From contig OZ241738.1 of the NCBI GenBank assembly GCA_965200925.1, forward strand, positions 2,232,001 through 2,296,000: a DNA stretch of 64,000 nucleotides, given 5' to 3'. The translations under genes were made by a program, and so were the position numbers. Source of the stretch: WTGU01 sp965200925. Lineage in GTDB: Bacteria > Pseudomonadota > Alphaproteobacteria > UBA828. Every line of letters begins with the position of its first letter. Position 1 is the stretch's first letter. A model generated the notes under the pieces. The model was not told the DNA's origin. It did not search any database and worked only from the letters and a program-made list of their open reading frames with translations. Of the stretch, positions 43,255 to 52,166 are shown piece by piece.

Positions 43255-44703
43255 ATGACGATGCAATCCATGCGATCCGCGGCCGGCGGCGTCGCGGCCC
43301 TGGCCCTGCTCGGGGGCGGCGCGGGCGCCGCCTGGGCGGAGAGCGCCGCGGAGATCGCCGTGCGCGAAGCCCAGAAATATTCCGGCACGACGCTCACCGT
43401 GCAGTGGGAGGCCGGGCTCCAGGCGCTCGACCCCAAGAATTTCTCCGGCCCGCTCTGGGAGGAGCTGACGGGCATCAAGGTCAACGTGGTCGAGGTCCCG
43501 GTGAACGAGGCCTTCACGAAGATCATGCAGGAGCACCGCGGGCAGACCGGCGCCTACGACGTGGTCAACGCCATGCCGGCCTGGATGGGCGACCTGGCGC
43601 GGGCCGGCGCGCTGGAGCCGCTCGACGGGTATATCGACAAGTACCAGTACCGCGCCGAGATCGCCGACATCGGCGACGTCTTCCGCGAGAACTGGATGAA
43701 AGTCGGCGATACGATCTACGGCCTGCCGGACGACGGCGACGTCCTGATCCTCTACTACCGCAAGGACGTCTTCGAGGATCCGGAGAACATGGCGGCGTTC
43801 AAGGCGCAGCACGGCTACGATCTGGCGCCGCCCGGGACTTGGGACGAGTTCTACGACATCAGCAAGTTCCTGACGGACAAATTCGCCCCGGAGATGTACG
43901 GCGCCGGCTTCATGCGCCAGCAGGGCCTGCTGCACTTCTTCTACCAGGAGCGCGCCCGCGTGAACGGCTGCAAGTTCTTCGACGCCGAAACGATGAAGGC
44001 GACGATCAATGGCCCCGGCTGCGTCAAGGCGCTGGCCGGCATCATCAAGGACAACACCACCATGCCCCCCGGCGTCGAGCAATGGGGCGCCGTGGAGTCG
44101 CTGGCCGCCTTCAACGCCGGGCAGATCGCGATGACCCAGTGGTGGCCGCCGGTCGGGCGCTGGTCGGCCGGCTACGGGACCGACCACGAGGCGTTCGCGT
44201 GGGTGCCGAAGTCGGTGGTCGGCGGCAAGGTCGGCTACGCGCTGCCGCCGGGCGGCACGCCGCAACTCGCCGCCGGCTACTCCCTCGGGGTTTCCTCCTC
44301 GAGCAAGAACAAGGAGGCGGCCTATCTGCTCATCCAGTGGATGAACAGCATCGAGACCAGCCTGAAGCGGGTGCAACTCCCCTATGCGCTGCGCGACCCG
44401 TTCCGCAAGTCGCACTTCGAGGCGCCTTCCTACAAGGCACTCTGGGGCGATGCCGGGCACTACCTGTCGGCGCTTCAGGAGGCAGCGAAAACCGGGATTC
44501 TGGACCTGTCGATCATCAACACCTTCGCCTATGAGGACGCGCTCGCCCGCGGCCTGCAATCGGCGCTCGCCGGCGAGGACCCGCAGGCGGCCCTGGACGG
44601 CGTTGCCGAGGAGTGGGACGGCATCACCGAGAAGGTCGGCGTCGACAAGCAGAAGGCGGCATATGGGGAGTGGGCCTCCAAGCCCAACGCCTATCCCAAC
44701 TGA
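43255..44703 (+). CDS. Sugar-type ABC transporter substrate-binding protein
   Basis: 482 residues with signal peptide (AAGGVAALALLGGGAGAAWA). Extracellular solute-binding family 1 features follow: TLTVQWEAGLQALDPKNF, LWEELTGIKVNVVEVP, YDVVNAMPAWMGDLARAGAL, GDTIYGLPDDGDVLILYYRK and LGVSSSSKNKEAAYLLIQWM. CAGGAGGGAGACC precedes the ATG. It delivers a carbohydrate or hydroxy acid to the two permeases downstream. Confidence 0.92.
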   Translation: MTMQSMRSAAGGVAALALLGGGAGAAWAESAAEIAVREAQKYSGTTLTVQWEAGLQALDPKNFSGPLWEELTGIKVNVVEVPVNEAFTKIMQEHRGQTGAYDVVNAMPAWMGDLARAGALEPLDGYIDKYQYRAEIADIGDVFRENWMKVGDTIYGLPDDGDVLILYYRKDVFEDPENMAAFKAQHGYDLAPPGTWDEFYDISKFLTDKFAPEMYGAGFMRQQGLLHFFYQERARVNGCKFFDAETMKATINGPGCVKALAGIIKDNTTMPPGVEQWGAVESLAAFNAGQIAMTQWWPPVGRWSAGYGTDHEAFAWVPKSVVGGKVGYALPPGGTPQLAAGYSLGVSSSSKNKEAAYLLIQWMNSIETSLKRVQLPYALRDPFRKSHFEAPSYKALWGDAGHYLSALQEAAKTGILDLSIINTFAYEDALARGLQSALAGEDPQAALDGVAEEWDGITEKVGVDKQKAAYGEWASKPNAYPN

Positions 44704-44712
44704 GGACCTTGG

Positions 44713-44739
44713 CGAGGGGGCGCGCACCGCGCCTCCTCG
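44713..44739 (+). terminator. Strong stem-loop between binding-protein and permease genes
   Basis: CGAGGGGGCGCG (44713-44724) pairs with CGCGCCTCCTCG (44728-44739) around a 3-base loop, with one G-T pair. Such hairpins after the binding-protein gene commonly protect its mRNA and attenuate read-through, keeping permease levels lower. TTCTCTCC follows, not a clean T run. Confidence 0.6.
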
Positions 44740-44784
44740 TTCTCTCCGCCGGCTCCCGGCGCGGCGAGGGGTGGAAGGCCGGCC

Positions 44785-45693
44785 ATGACCACCGCCACGG
44801 CCGGATACATGGCCCGGCGCGCCAACCTGTTCGCCGACAGGCACTTCAAGTGGCTCGTCGTCGCGCCCTCGATCATCGTGCTCCTGCTGATCGGGCTCTA
44901 CCCGCTGATCCACACGGGCATCGTGAGCTTCCAGCAGATCACGATGCTCTCGGAAGACACCTCCTGGGCCGGCTTCGACAATTACGGCGCGCTCTTCACC
45001 GACGGCCGCCTCTGGGAGTCCATGGGGCACACCTTCCTGATCCTCGCCCTGGCGCTTCCCATCGAGCTCGTCCTCGGCCTCCTGATGGCGCAGCTCTTCC
45101 TCGAGAAGATGCCGCTCAAGCAGCTCTTCGTCGCCCTGCTGATCATCCCGACGGTGATCTCGCCGATCGTCGCGGGCGCCACATGGCGGCTGATGTTCGA
45201 CAACCAGTACGGCCCGATCAACCAGATCATCGGCTGGCTCACCGGCGAGCCGACGGCGATTCTGTGGCTGGTGCGCCCCGAATGGGTCTATCCGGCGATC
45301 CTGATCTGCGAAGTGTGGCAGTGGACGCCGTTCATGTTCCTGATCCTGCTGGCGGCGCTCTCCAACGTGGATCGCAGCCTGGTCGAAGCGGCGGAGATCG
45401 ACGGCGCCTCGTTCTGGAAGATTTTCTTCAAGATCACGCTGCCGGTGATCAAGCCGGTCCTGGTCATCGCCATTCTGATCCGGGCGCTCGACCTGTTCCG
45501 GATCTTCGACATCATCTGGACGATGACCAAGGGCGGCCCGGGCAACCTCACCGAGACGATCTCGATCTACGCCTACATCACCGCGTTCAGGGAGTTCGAG
45601 ACCAGCTATGCCGGGGCGCTGGCGTTCCTCGTCATCATTCTGCTTTCGATCCTGGTCATCTTCGCCCTCAAGCGCGTCGAGATCGCGCGATGA
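44785..45693 (+). CDS. ABC sugar permease, MalF-like
   Basis: 302 residues, about six transmembrane helices (WLVVAPSIIVLLLIGLYPLI first), with the EAA coupling loop VEAAEIDGASFWKIFFKITL contacting the ATPase. It has the typical FDIIWTMTKGGPGNLTETIS segment near the C-terminus. It pairs with the next gene, whose ATG overlaps its TGA (ATGA at 45690). Confidence 0.93.
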   Translation: MTTATAGYMARRANLFADRHFKWLVVAPSIIVLLLIGLYPLIHTGIVSFQQITMLSEDTSWAGFDNYGALFTDGRLWESMGHTFLILALALPIELVLGLLMAQLFLEKMPLKQLFVALLIIPTVISPIVAGATWRLMFDNQYGPINQIIGWLTGEPTAILWLVRPEWVYPAILICEVWQWTPFMFLILLAALSNVDRSLVEAAEIDGASFWKIFFKITLPVIKPVLVIAILIRALDLFRIFDIIWTMTKGGPGNLTETISIYAYITAFREFETSYAGALAFLVIILLSILVIFALKRVEIAR

Positions 45694-46547
45694 CGGATGC
45701 CGTGCCCGCCTATCGTTCGCCCTGGCTGACTCGCGCCCGGCGCCGCGCCGCGCTGCGCTTCGCGGCGGCGCTGGCGGTGCTTTTCGTCTTCCTGTTCCCG
45801 GTCTACTGGCTGTTCATCACCTCGATCAAATCGGCGAACGACATCTTTGCCCGGCCGCCGGTCTGGTATCCGGAGGAGCCCGAGCTCGGCGCCTTCGGGG
45901 TGCTGTTCAAGGACGGGGACGTGTGGGCGATCTACAACAGCCTGATCATCGCGACCGTTTCGACCGTCGCCGCCATGGTGCTCGGCACCGCGGCCGCCTA
46001 CAGCATCGCGCGCTTCAGGACCGGTGGGCAGAGCCTCGCGATCTGGATCATCTCCCAGCGCATGATCCCGCCGATCGTGATCGTCTTCCCGATCTTCCTG
46101 CTCTTCGTCTGGTTCGGCTGGATCGACAGTTACGTCGGCCTGATCCTCCTCTACATCGCCTTCAACCTGCCCTACGTGATCTGGATGATGCGGGGCTATA
46201 TCGAGGACATCCCGGTCGAAGTCGAGGAAAGCGCGCTCACCGACGGCTGCTCGCGCTGGCAGGCCCTGCGCAAGATCGTCTTCCCGATGGCGCGCACCGG
46301 AATCTTCGCGACCGCCGTCTTCACCTTCATCTTCGCCTGGAACGAATTCGTCTTCGCGCTCATCCTCACGCGGACGGAAGTGCTGACCTTCCCGGTGCAG
46401 GTCACGCATTACTTCGGCGGTCAATCGACGTTCTGGTCCAAGATCGCAGCGATGTCGGTGCTCGGCACGCTGCCGGTGTTCTTCGCCGTCGCCACCCTGC
46501 AACGCTTTCTCGTGCGGGGGATCACCATGGGCGCGGTCAAGGGTTAG
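45690..46547 (+). CDS. ABC sugar permease, MalG-like
   Basis: 285 residues with six predicted helices (FAAALAVLFVFLFPVYWLFI first), an EAA loop VEESALTDGCSRWQALRKIV and FIFAWNEFVFALILTRTEV. It forms the heterodimeric channel with the preceding permease. Confidence 0.93.
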   Translation: MTDAVPAYRSPWLTRARRRAALRFAAALAVLFVFLFPVYWLFITSIKSANDIFARPPVWYPEEPELGAFGVLFKDGDVWAIYNSLIIATVSTVAAMVLGTAAAYSIARFRTGGQSLAIWIISQRMIPPIVIVFPIFLLFVWFGWIDSYVGLILLYIAFNLPYVIWMMRGYIEDIPVEVEESALTDGCSRWQALRKIVFPMARTGIFATAVFTFIFAWNEFVFALILTRTEVLTFPVQVTHYFGGQSTFWSKIAAMSVLGTLPVFFAVATLQRFLVRGITMGAVKG

Positions 46548-46556
46548 GGGAGGCGC

Positions 46557-47657
46557 ATGGCTGGCGTCAGGCTCCGCGGCGTGCATAAACACTTCGGCAA
46601 GGTCCATGCCGTCCGTGGCGTGGACCTCGACATACCGGACCGCGCGTTCACCGTCCTCGTGGGCCCTTCCGGGTGCGGCAAAAGCACGCTCCTGCGCATG
46701 ATCGCCGGGCTCGAAGAGGTGAGCGAGGGCGCGGTGGAGATCGCCGGCTCGGTGGTCAACGACGTCCGCCCCAAGGACCGCGACGTGGCGATGGTGTTCC
46801 AGAACTACGCGCTCTACCCCCACATGTCGGTGTTCGAGAACGTCGCCTTCGGCCTGCGTATGCGCGGGGCGCCCGCCGACCAGATCCGCCCGCGGGTCGA
46901 GCGGGCGGCGGCCGCTCTCGGGATCGCGGACCTCCTCGACCGGCAGCCGCGCCAGCTTTCCGGCGGGCAGCGCCAGCGCGTCGCCATGGGCCGCGCGCTG
47001 GTGCGCGACGCCAAGCTCTACCTGTTCGACGAGCCGCTCAGCAATCTCGACGCCCAGCTGAGGGACGAGATGCGGACGGAGATCAAGCGCCTGCATCAGG
47101 ACATGCGACGGACCATGATCTACGTCACGCACGATCAGGTCGAGGCGATGACCCTGGCGGACCGGATCGTGCTCCTGCGCGACGGCCGGATCGAGCAGGA
47201 GGGGCCGCCGCTGGAGCTTTACGAACGGCCGCAGACGCGCTTCGTCGCGGGTTTCATCGGCTCGCCAGCGATGAACTTCGTCCCGGCGCGCCTCGAAGTC
47301 GCGGACGGCGCGGTCTCGGTGCGCATCGACGACGGCCATCGCCTGGCCCTGCCGCCGGCGCGGGCGGGGCGCCACGCGGGCGACGGCGGCCGCGAGATCC
47401 TGCTCGGCATCAGGCCGGAGCACATGTACCGCGCGGCGGGCGCCGCCCCGCGACCGGACTGCGGGCGGATCGACGCCACGGTCGAGATCGTGGAGCCCAT
47501 GGGCGCGAACACCCTGGTCAACTTTCATCTCGGCGAGGCGTCGCTGCTCGTGCGCCTCGACGGCTCCGCCGCCGAACGGCCGGGGGAGACGCTGGCGCTG
47601 GATGTGGACATGAACCGGGCCGTCCTCATCGACCCGGCGAGCGAGCGCGTGGTGTGA
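46557..47657 (+). CDS. ABC transporter ATPase, UgpC/MalK-like
   Basis: 366 residues. Walker A GPSGCGKSTLLRMIAGLE, Q loop VFQNYALYPHMSVFENV, signature LSGGQRQRVAMGRALVR, Walker B KLYLFDEPLSNLD and switch His in YVTHDQ are all present. A C-terminal TOBE domain (LGIRPEHMY) is typical of carbohydrate importers. GGGGAGGCGC lies before the ATG. It completes a four-gene importer. Confidence 0.94.
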   Translation: MAGVRLRGVHKHFGKVHAVRGVDLDIPDRAFTVLVGPSGCGKSTLLRMIAGLEEVSEGAVEIAGSVVNDVRPKDRDVAMVFQNYALYPHMSVFENVAFGLRMRGAPADQIRPRVERAAAALGIADLLDRQPRQLSGGQRQRVAMGRALVRDAKLYLFDEPLSNLDAQLRDEMRTEIKRLHQDMRRTMIYVTHDQVEAMTLADRIVLLRDGRIEQEGPPLELYERPQTRFVAGFIGSPAMNFVPARLEVADGAVSVRIDDGHRLALPPARAGRHAGDGGREILLGIRPEHMYRAAGAAPRPDCGRIDATVEIVEPMGANTLVNFHLGEASLLVRLDGSAAERPGETLALDVDMNRAVLIDPASERVV

Positions 47658-47813
47658 GCACCGGCGCGGCCGCGACGCGGGGCGGCGGTGACGCTATGGC
47701 GGTGGAAACGAAGGCCCGCCCCCTTCCCGAACTCCCGATCCTCCGATAGCGGCCTGTCCGCGCTTCGCGCGATGCCGGCGCTCCCGGGGCAGTATCTCTC
47801 GCCGGGATCGTCG

Positions 47814-47833
47814 GACTCTCACGGACAAGCAGG
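47814..47833 (+). repeat. Copy of a 20-bp dispersed repeat
   Basis: GACTCTCACGGACAAGCAGG differs at only two positions from a copy at 58965-58984, and is related to an inverted copy at 58912-58931. It lies 50 bp beyond the end of the Dam-like methyltransferase gene. The rest of the 47658-47882 gap shows no gene. Confidence 0.6.
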
Positions 47834-47882
47834 AAATAAATTGGCGGTTGTATGGGCGAGCCGCGGATGCTCGAACGGACTT

Positions 47883-48812
47883 TCAACCATCGGTGAATTC
47901 TGCAGCTTCAAATAACGTCGGTGACGGGACGGAAGGGGCGCAAAGCGGAACCGCAGCGTCTTCGGAAACAACAACGACTTCGGTCATCTCGCTACGCAAA
48001 TTCTCCAGGGGCCCCACGTGATAGAAATGCGACATTGTGTAGTGTGGGAAACGAGAAAACCAACGCTCTACATACTCATTCCTTCGATGCTTGTTTTCAA
48101 GCCACATGGACAGTGCAAAATTGATCGACATATCGATCAACATCCTGGCCAACCGTTCGCCATCGCTTTCCGTGAAACCATTGTAGTAATCGGTGTGGCG
48201 CCCGATATAGGGAGGGTCGCAATAAACAATATCGTCAGGCTGTGCTTCCGCAAGCGCGGTATGCCAGTCTTGAACGGCGAATTGCCAGTCTTTTCCGTCC
48301 ATAACGGAGCGTGCCCATTCGATTTGATTGACGATCTTCGTTATGAGAGCGGGGCGAAATCGTTCCGGCTTCCGGCAGAACGGCACGTTGAATCCGCCGC
48401 TGCGGTTGAATCGCATCATTCCATTGAAGCAGGAACGACTCAAGAAGAGAAAATCGAGTGAATCGCTGCTCTCATTGAATCGATCCCTTACCGAATAATA
48501 ATGACGCTCTCCCTTTTCAAGCAACAGAGCACCTTCACGACGCAAATACTGGCGAACGACCGGACCGTTTATGATTCCTTTCTGAATGTTGCGATAGAGA
48601 TTGATGACGTGCGCATTGGTATCGGAAAGAATCGCCCTTTGAGGAGCAATGTTCAATGCGACGACGCCGGAGCCGAGAAAAGGCTCGATCCATCGCCCGT
48701 TTCCGTGCCACCTGATCGAACGTGCTATGAGAGGAACGATCTTGGTTTTGATCCCTTGCGTCTTGATGGGAGGCGCTTTTGGGCGAATATCGCGGGGCAG
48801 CAGGGCCATCAT
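47883..48812 (-). CDS. Solitary Dam-like (D12 class) adenine-N6 DNA methyltransferase
   Basis: 309 residues. The SAM region RWIEPFLGSGVVALNIAPQR and the catalytic IVYCDPPYIGRHTDYY motif are complete, with FLSRSCFNGMMRFN and GGFNVPF between. The family methylates adenine in short palindromes. GC content is visibly lower than in neighbours, indicating transfer. The chosen ATG overlaps the TGA of an upstream short reading frame. GTG at 48815 or ATG at 48809 are alternative starts. No restriction gene is recognisable beside it, so it is an orphan or the remnant of a restriction-modification pair. Confidence 0.85.
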   Translation of the reverse strand: MMALLPRDIRPKAPPIKTQGIKTKIVPLIARSIRWHGNGRWIEPFLGSGVVALNIAPQRAILSDTNAHVINLYRNIQKGIINGPVVRQYLRREGALLLEKGERHYYSVRDRFNESSDSLDFLFLSRSCFNGMMRFNRSGGFNVPFCRKPERFRPALITKIVNQIEWARSVMDGKDWQFAVQDWHTALAEAQPDDIVYCDPPYIGRHTDYYNGFTESDGERLARMLIDMSINFALSMWLENKHRRNEYVERWFSRFPHYTMSHFYHVGPLENLRSEMTEVVVVSEDAAVPLCAPSVPSPTLFEAAEFTDG

Positions 48813-49010
48813 CACTCGGCTTCATTGCCCTTAGGGGCACTTGCTTCCTGGCGGACAGGCCGAACGCGGCCGTGGCTGGAAACCTGCTCCCCCTTCGGAC
48901 TCACGTCAAGCAGAAGGATGATCGTCTTCTTTGGGTATCCCGCCAGTCCGCACAAAGCGCGCCGGTGGAACGCGCGCGTGCGGACCTGCGTATAGGGAAG
49001 AAGCGCTCGT

Positions 49011-49775
49011 TCACTCGCGCCCCCGCTTCGCGAGGAACGCCGCCATCAGGCGCTGCGGTTCGCCGGAGCGCCAGGCTTCGGGCTGAAGGCGCATGGCGGC
49101 CTCGAACGCGGCGTCGAATCCCGGCTGCGTGACCTCGCGGAAGCGCCGCTTGGTCAGCCGCATCGCGGCCGGCGGCTTCGCGGCGAGGGAACGGGCCGCC
49201 GCGATGGCGGCCGCGCGCACCTCCCGCTCCGGCACGAGCGCGTGAAAGAGCCCGTGCGCGTGGCATTCCTGCCCGTCCATCAGCCGCCCGCTCAGGGTCA
49301 GCGCCACCGTGCGCGAATGGCCGAGATGGGCTTCCATCAGGTGGGCGCCCAGCACGCTCGCGAGGCCTATGTCGATTTCCGGCTGCCCCATGCGCGCGCC
49401 CGCATGGCCGATGCGCAAATCGGCGAGCAGGGCGATCTGGTAGCCGGCCGCGGCGGCGACGCCATTCACCGCCGCGACGCAGGGCTTGTCGAGCCCCCGG
49501 ATCGACTCGTAGAAGGCGCGCAGCCAGACCAGCCATTCGCGCATGCCCGCTTCGTCGAATCCGCGCGTCAGCGCGAGGTCCATGCCGGCGCAGAAGGCCT
49601 TGTCGCCGGCGCCCGTCAGCACCACCGCGCCGCAATTCCCGTCTTCGTTGCAGGCGGCGAGGGCGGCGCTCGCCTCGTCGGCCATCGTGCGGTCGAGCGC
49701 GTTACGCGCCGCCGGCCGGTCGAAGACGATCGTGGTCACGGGCCCGTCCCGCGCGACCTGGATGGTCTCCGACAC
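49011..49775 (-). CDS. Enoyl-CoA hydratase/isomerase family protein
   Basis: 254 residues of the crotonase fold: TTIVFDRPAARNALDRTMAD, the oxyanion-hole segment DKAFCAGMDLALT, and KPCVAAVNGVAAAAGYQIAL with the second oxyanion glycine. Then QPEIDIGLASVLGAHL, where the catalytic glutamates are only partly as in true hydratases. GTG at 49775 after GGAAGGAACCGC. The specific CoA thioester is not predictable. Confidence 0.85.
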   Translation of the reverse strand: MSETIQVARDGPVTTIVFDRPAARNALDRTMADEASAALAACNEDGNCGAVVLTGAGDKAFCAGMDLALTRGFDEAGMREWLVWLRAFYESIRGLDKPCVAAVNGVAAAAGYQIALLADLRIGHAGARMGQPEIDIGLASVLGAHLMEAHLGHSRTVALTLSGRLMDGQECHAHGLFHALVPEREVRAAAIAAARSLAAKPPAAMRLTKRRFREVTQPGFDAAFEAAMRLQPEAWRSGEPQRLMAAFLAKRGRE

Positions 49776-49816
49776 GATGCGGTTCCTTCCGGTCGTTCGC
49801 CGTTCGCGCGGCAGGG

Positions 49817-50692
49817 TCAACCCGTCGCCGCGAGCGTTCCGATTCCGGCGACGACGATCGCCACGCCCAGCCATTGTAGCGGGGCGATGCGTTCGCGGAG
49901 GAAGGCCCGCGCCAGCAGGATGGTCACTACCGTGTAGGCGGAGCTGGTGACGATCGCGAACTCGCCATTCTCGAACGTGAGGCCGCCATAGACGAACACG
50001 TAGCCGGCGCCGTCCATCAGCGCGAGGACGATGAGCAACGGCCACGCCTTCGCCGGCAGGCGCAGTGCCGTGCGCATGATCAACATCCCGCCGGCCACGA
50101 GGACGGCGCCGACGACGCGCGCCGCCAGGAGCGTCTGCGCTAGCCCGTATTGCGCGATCGCCTGATCCGCGGCGACCAGGGCCACGGCGAAGGAAAACGC
50201 CGAGCCGACCGCCATGAGGACCGCGCGCCGCAGCACCGCCGGCGCGTATTCCGGCCTGTCACAGCCTTCGATTCGCGAGACCGCGAGGGCGACCAGCCAG
50301 ACACCGCCGAGGGTGGCGGCCATGGCGATCCAGTGGACGATCTCGGGGCGGGCGCCGAACGCGACCGTCATCGGCACGGCGAACGCCGGATAGCTCGCGA
50401 CCATCGGCGAGCCGAGCGAGACCGGGCCGCGGGTCAGCGCGTCGAACAGCATGAGCGTCGCGACCAGGGTGGCGACGCCGTTGAGCGCCAGCAGCCAGAG
50501 CCCGGAGAGGTCCCAATGCAGGGCCGTGCCGTCGGCGACGATGTAGAGCCCGACGACGAGGCCGCCGATCGCCATGATGCCGAGGAGCGCCTGCGGGACC
50601 CCGACGGCCCGGCCGACGAACCGGGCGGTGAAGTCGGAGACGCCCCAGCTCGCCGCGGCGCCGACTCCCATGAGCGCCGCACCGCCGATCAC
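49817..50692 (-). CDS. EamA/DMT-family membrane transporter
   Basis: About 291 residues with ten hydrophobic helices in two repeats (for example ALLGIMAIGGLVVGLYIV and a C-terminal REERIAPLQWLG-like RERIAPLQWLGVAIVVAGI), standard for drug/metabolite exporters. GTG 50692 is preferred because CCCGGAGGCGTGCC lies just before it. A further ATG at 50797 falls inside the putative Zur box and is unlikely. It is divergent from zur. Confidence 0.8.
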   Translation of the reverse strand: MIGGAALMGVGAAASWGVSDFTARFVGRAVGVPQALLGIMAIGGLVVGLYIVADGTALHWDLSGLWLLALNGVATLVATLMLFDALTRGPVSLGSPMVASYPAFAVPMTVAFGARPEIVHWIAMAATLGGVWLVALAVSRIEGCDRPEYAPAVLRRAVLMAVGSAFSFAVALVAADQAIAQYGLAQTLLAARVVGAVLVAGGMLIMRTALRLPAKAWPLLIVLALMDGAGYVFVYGGLTFENGEFAIVTSSAYTVVTILLARAFLRERIAPLQWLGVAIVVAGIGTLAATG

Positions 50693-50779
50693 GGCACGCC
50701 TCCGGGCGTTCCGCGAGCCGAAATCCAGGATTCCAAAAGCGACCGCCCCGCGCCGATGCTGCCCGCTCTTGGGCACACG

Positions 50780-50798
50780 ATGGATATAACATAACATG
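50780..50798 (+). promoter_or_regulatory. Zur-box-like operator
   Basis: GCATGTTATGTTATATCCA on the minus strand (plus strand TGGATATAACATAACATGC) matches the AT-rich GTTATGTTATA half of alphaproteobacterial Zur operators. It sits in the divergent region between the EamA gene and zur-znuCB, about 70-90 bases before zur. It stands out as an AT island in GC-rich DNA. Confidence 0.55.
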
Positions 50799-50868
50799 CG
50801 GCGCGACGCGATCGCCGGAACGGCGCGATGCCGGAACGACGCGATCGCCGGAACGGTTGGAAAGCGAT

Positions 50869-51375
50869 ATGGAGCCTCCAGGTGGCATCGGGCCCGCCTT
50901 TCGCGGGAGCGGGCATGCGCATGGCGCCTGCGTCGATGACGCGCTCGCGCGGGCAGAAGAGGTGTGTCGCCACCGCGGCGCCCGTCTGACGCCCTTGCGG
51001 CGCCGGGTGCTGGCGCTGGTGTGGCGCAGCCACCGCGCGGTCAAGGCTTACGACATCCTGGCTGCGCTTGGCGGCGGGCGCGGCGCGGCCAAGCCGCCGA
51101 CGGTCTATCGCGCCCTCGACTTCCTGATGGGCCACGGCCTGATCCATCGCATCGACAGTCTCAACGCCTTCGTCGGCTGCCCGCGGCCGGAACGGGGGCA
51201 CAGCGCCCAGTTCCTCATCTGCGGCGGCTGCGGCGAGGTTTCGGAGATGGACGCCGACGGCATCGAACGCGCCATCGCCGACCGGGCCGCCGACGCCGGC
51301 TTCGCGCTTTCCCGCAGGATCGTGGAACTCCACGGCACATGTCCGCAGTGCACGGCGGCGCCGCCCCGCGCCTGA
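50869..51375 (+). CDS. zur: Fur-family zinc uptake regulator Zur
   Basis: 168 residues. Winged-helix DNA-binding part LTPLRRRVLALVWRSHRAVK to PTVYRALDFLMGHGLIHRID, then metal-binding Cys pairs CGGCGE and CPQC and the HSAQFLICGGC segment. With zinc bound it represses znu genes. ATG 50869 used; TTG 50857 is an alternative. The reading frame of znuC begins inside the gene's end. Confidence 0.9.
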   Translation: MEPPGGIGPAFRGSGHAHGACVDDALARAEEVCRHRGARLTPLRRRVLALVWRSHRAVKAYDILAALGGGRGAAKPPTVYRALDFLMGHGLIHRIDSLNAFVGCPRPERGHSAQFLICGGCGEVSEMDADGIERAIADRAADAGFALSRRIVELHGTCPQCTAAPPRA

Positions 51376-52166
51376 CGCGCCGGCCGCGGGGTGCGGTCGG
51401 CGCGTCCCTGGTTTCCGGGCACGACCTCGTCGTGCGCCGCGGCGGACGCACGATCCTGGACCGCGTGTCGATCGAGGTGGGGCGCCGCGAGGTCGTGAGC
51501 CTGATCGGGCCGAACGGCGCCGGCAAGAGCACCGCGGCGCGCGTCCTGCTTCGCCTGATCCGGCCGGACGCCGGCGCGGTCCGGCACGCGCCGGGGGTCG
51601 CGGTGGGCTACGTCCCACAGCAGATCGCGCCGGACGCGCTTCTGCCGATCACCGTCCGCAGGTTCCTGGCGCTGGCGCGGCGCCGCGGACGCGGCGACCC
51701 GGCCTCGGCGCTCGCCGAGGTGGGCGCGGCGGCGGTCATCGACCGGCAGCTGTGCGGCCTTTCGGGCGGCGAGTTCCGGCGCGTCCTGCTCGCCCGGGCC
51801 CTGCTGCGCGACCCCGACATCCTGGTCCTGGACGAGCCGGTCCAGCAGGTCGATTTCCGCGGCCGGCTCGCCATGTACGAATTGATCGGCCGGCTGCGGG
51901 ATCGCCGCGGCTGCGGCGTCCTGGTCATCTCCCACGACCTTCACCTGGTCATGAGTGCGACCGATCGGGTGGTGTGCATCAACGGCCACGTCTGCTGCGC
52001 CGGCGAGCCGGAGGCGGTCGGCCGTCATCCCGAATACATCGCGCTGTTCGGCCCGCGCGCGGCCGACGCGCTCGCGGTCTACACCCATGCCCACGACCAC
52101 GGCCACGATCTCTCCGGCGCGGTGGTGCCGATCGACGGGAGAGAGCGCGGCGGCGGCGCGTCCTGA
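51339..52166 (+). CDS. znuC: Zinc ABC transporter ATPase
   Basis: 275 residues. Walker A IGPNGAGKSTAARVLL, Q loop VGYVPQQ, signature LSGGEFRRVLLARALL and Walker B ILVLDEPVQQVD with ISHDLH are present; the LSGGE and DEPVQ forms are typical of ZnuC. A histidine-rich tail HAHDHGHD may bind zinc. ATG 51339 overlaps zur by 37 bases; a later start near 51.4 kb is possible. Confidence 0.92.
   Translation: MSAVHGGAAPRLTRRPRGAVGASLVSGHDLVVRRGGRTILDRVSIEVGRREVVSLIGPNGAGKSTAARVLLRLIRPDAGAVRHAPGVAVGYVPQQIAPDALLPITVRRFLALARRRGRGDPASALAEVGAAAVIDRQLCGLSGGEFRRVLLARALLRDPDILVLDEPVQQVDFRGRLAMYELIGRLRDRRGCGVLVISHDLHLVMSATDRVVCINGHVCCAGEPEAVGRHPEYIALFGPRAADALAVYTHAHDHGHDLSGAVVPIDGRERGGGAS

Noticed and set aside
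50693..50797. N-terminal extension of the EamA transporter to an ATG at 50797
   Set aside because: The upstream ATG lies in the Zur-box-like operator and has no ribosome binding site; GTG 50692 has GGAGG at proper spacing and begins just before the first membrane helix.
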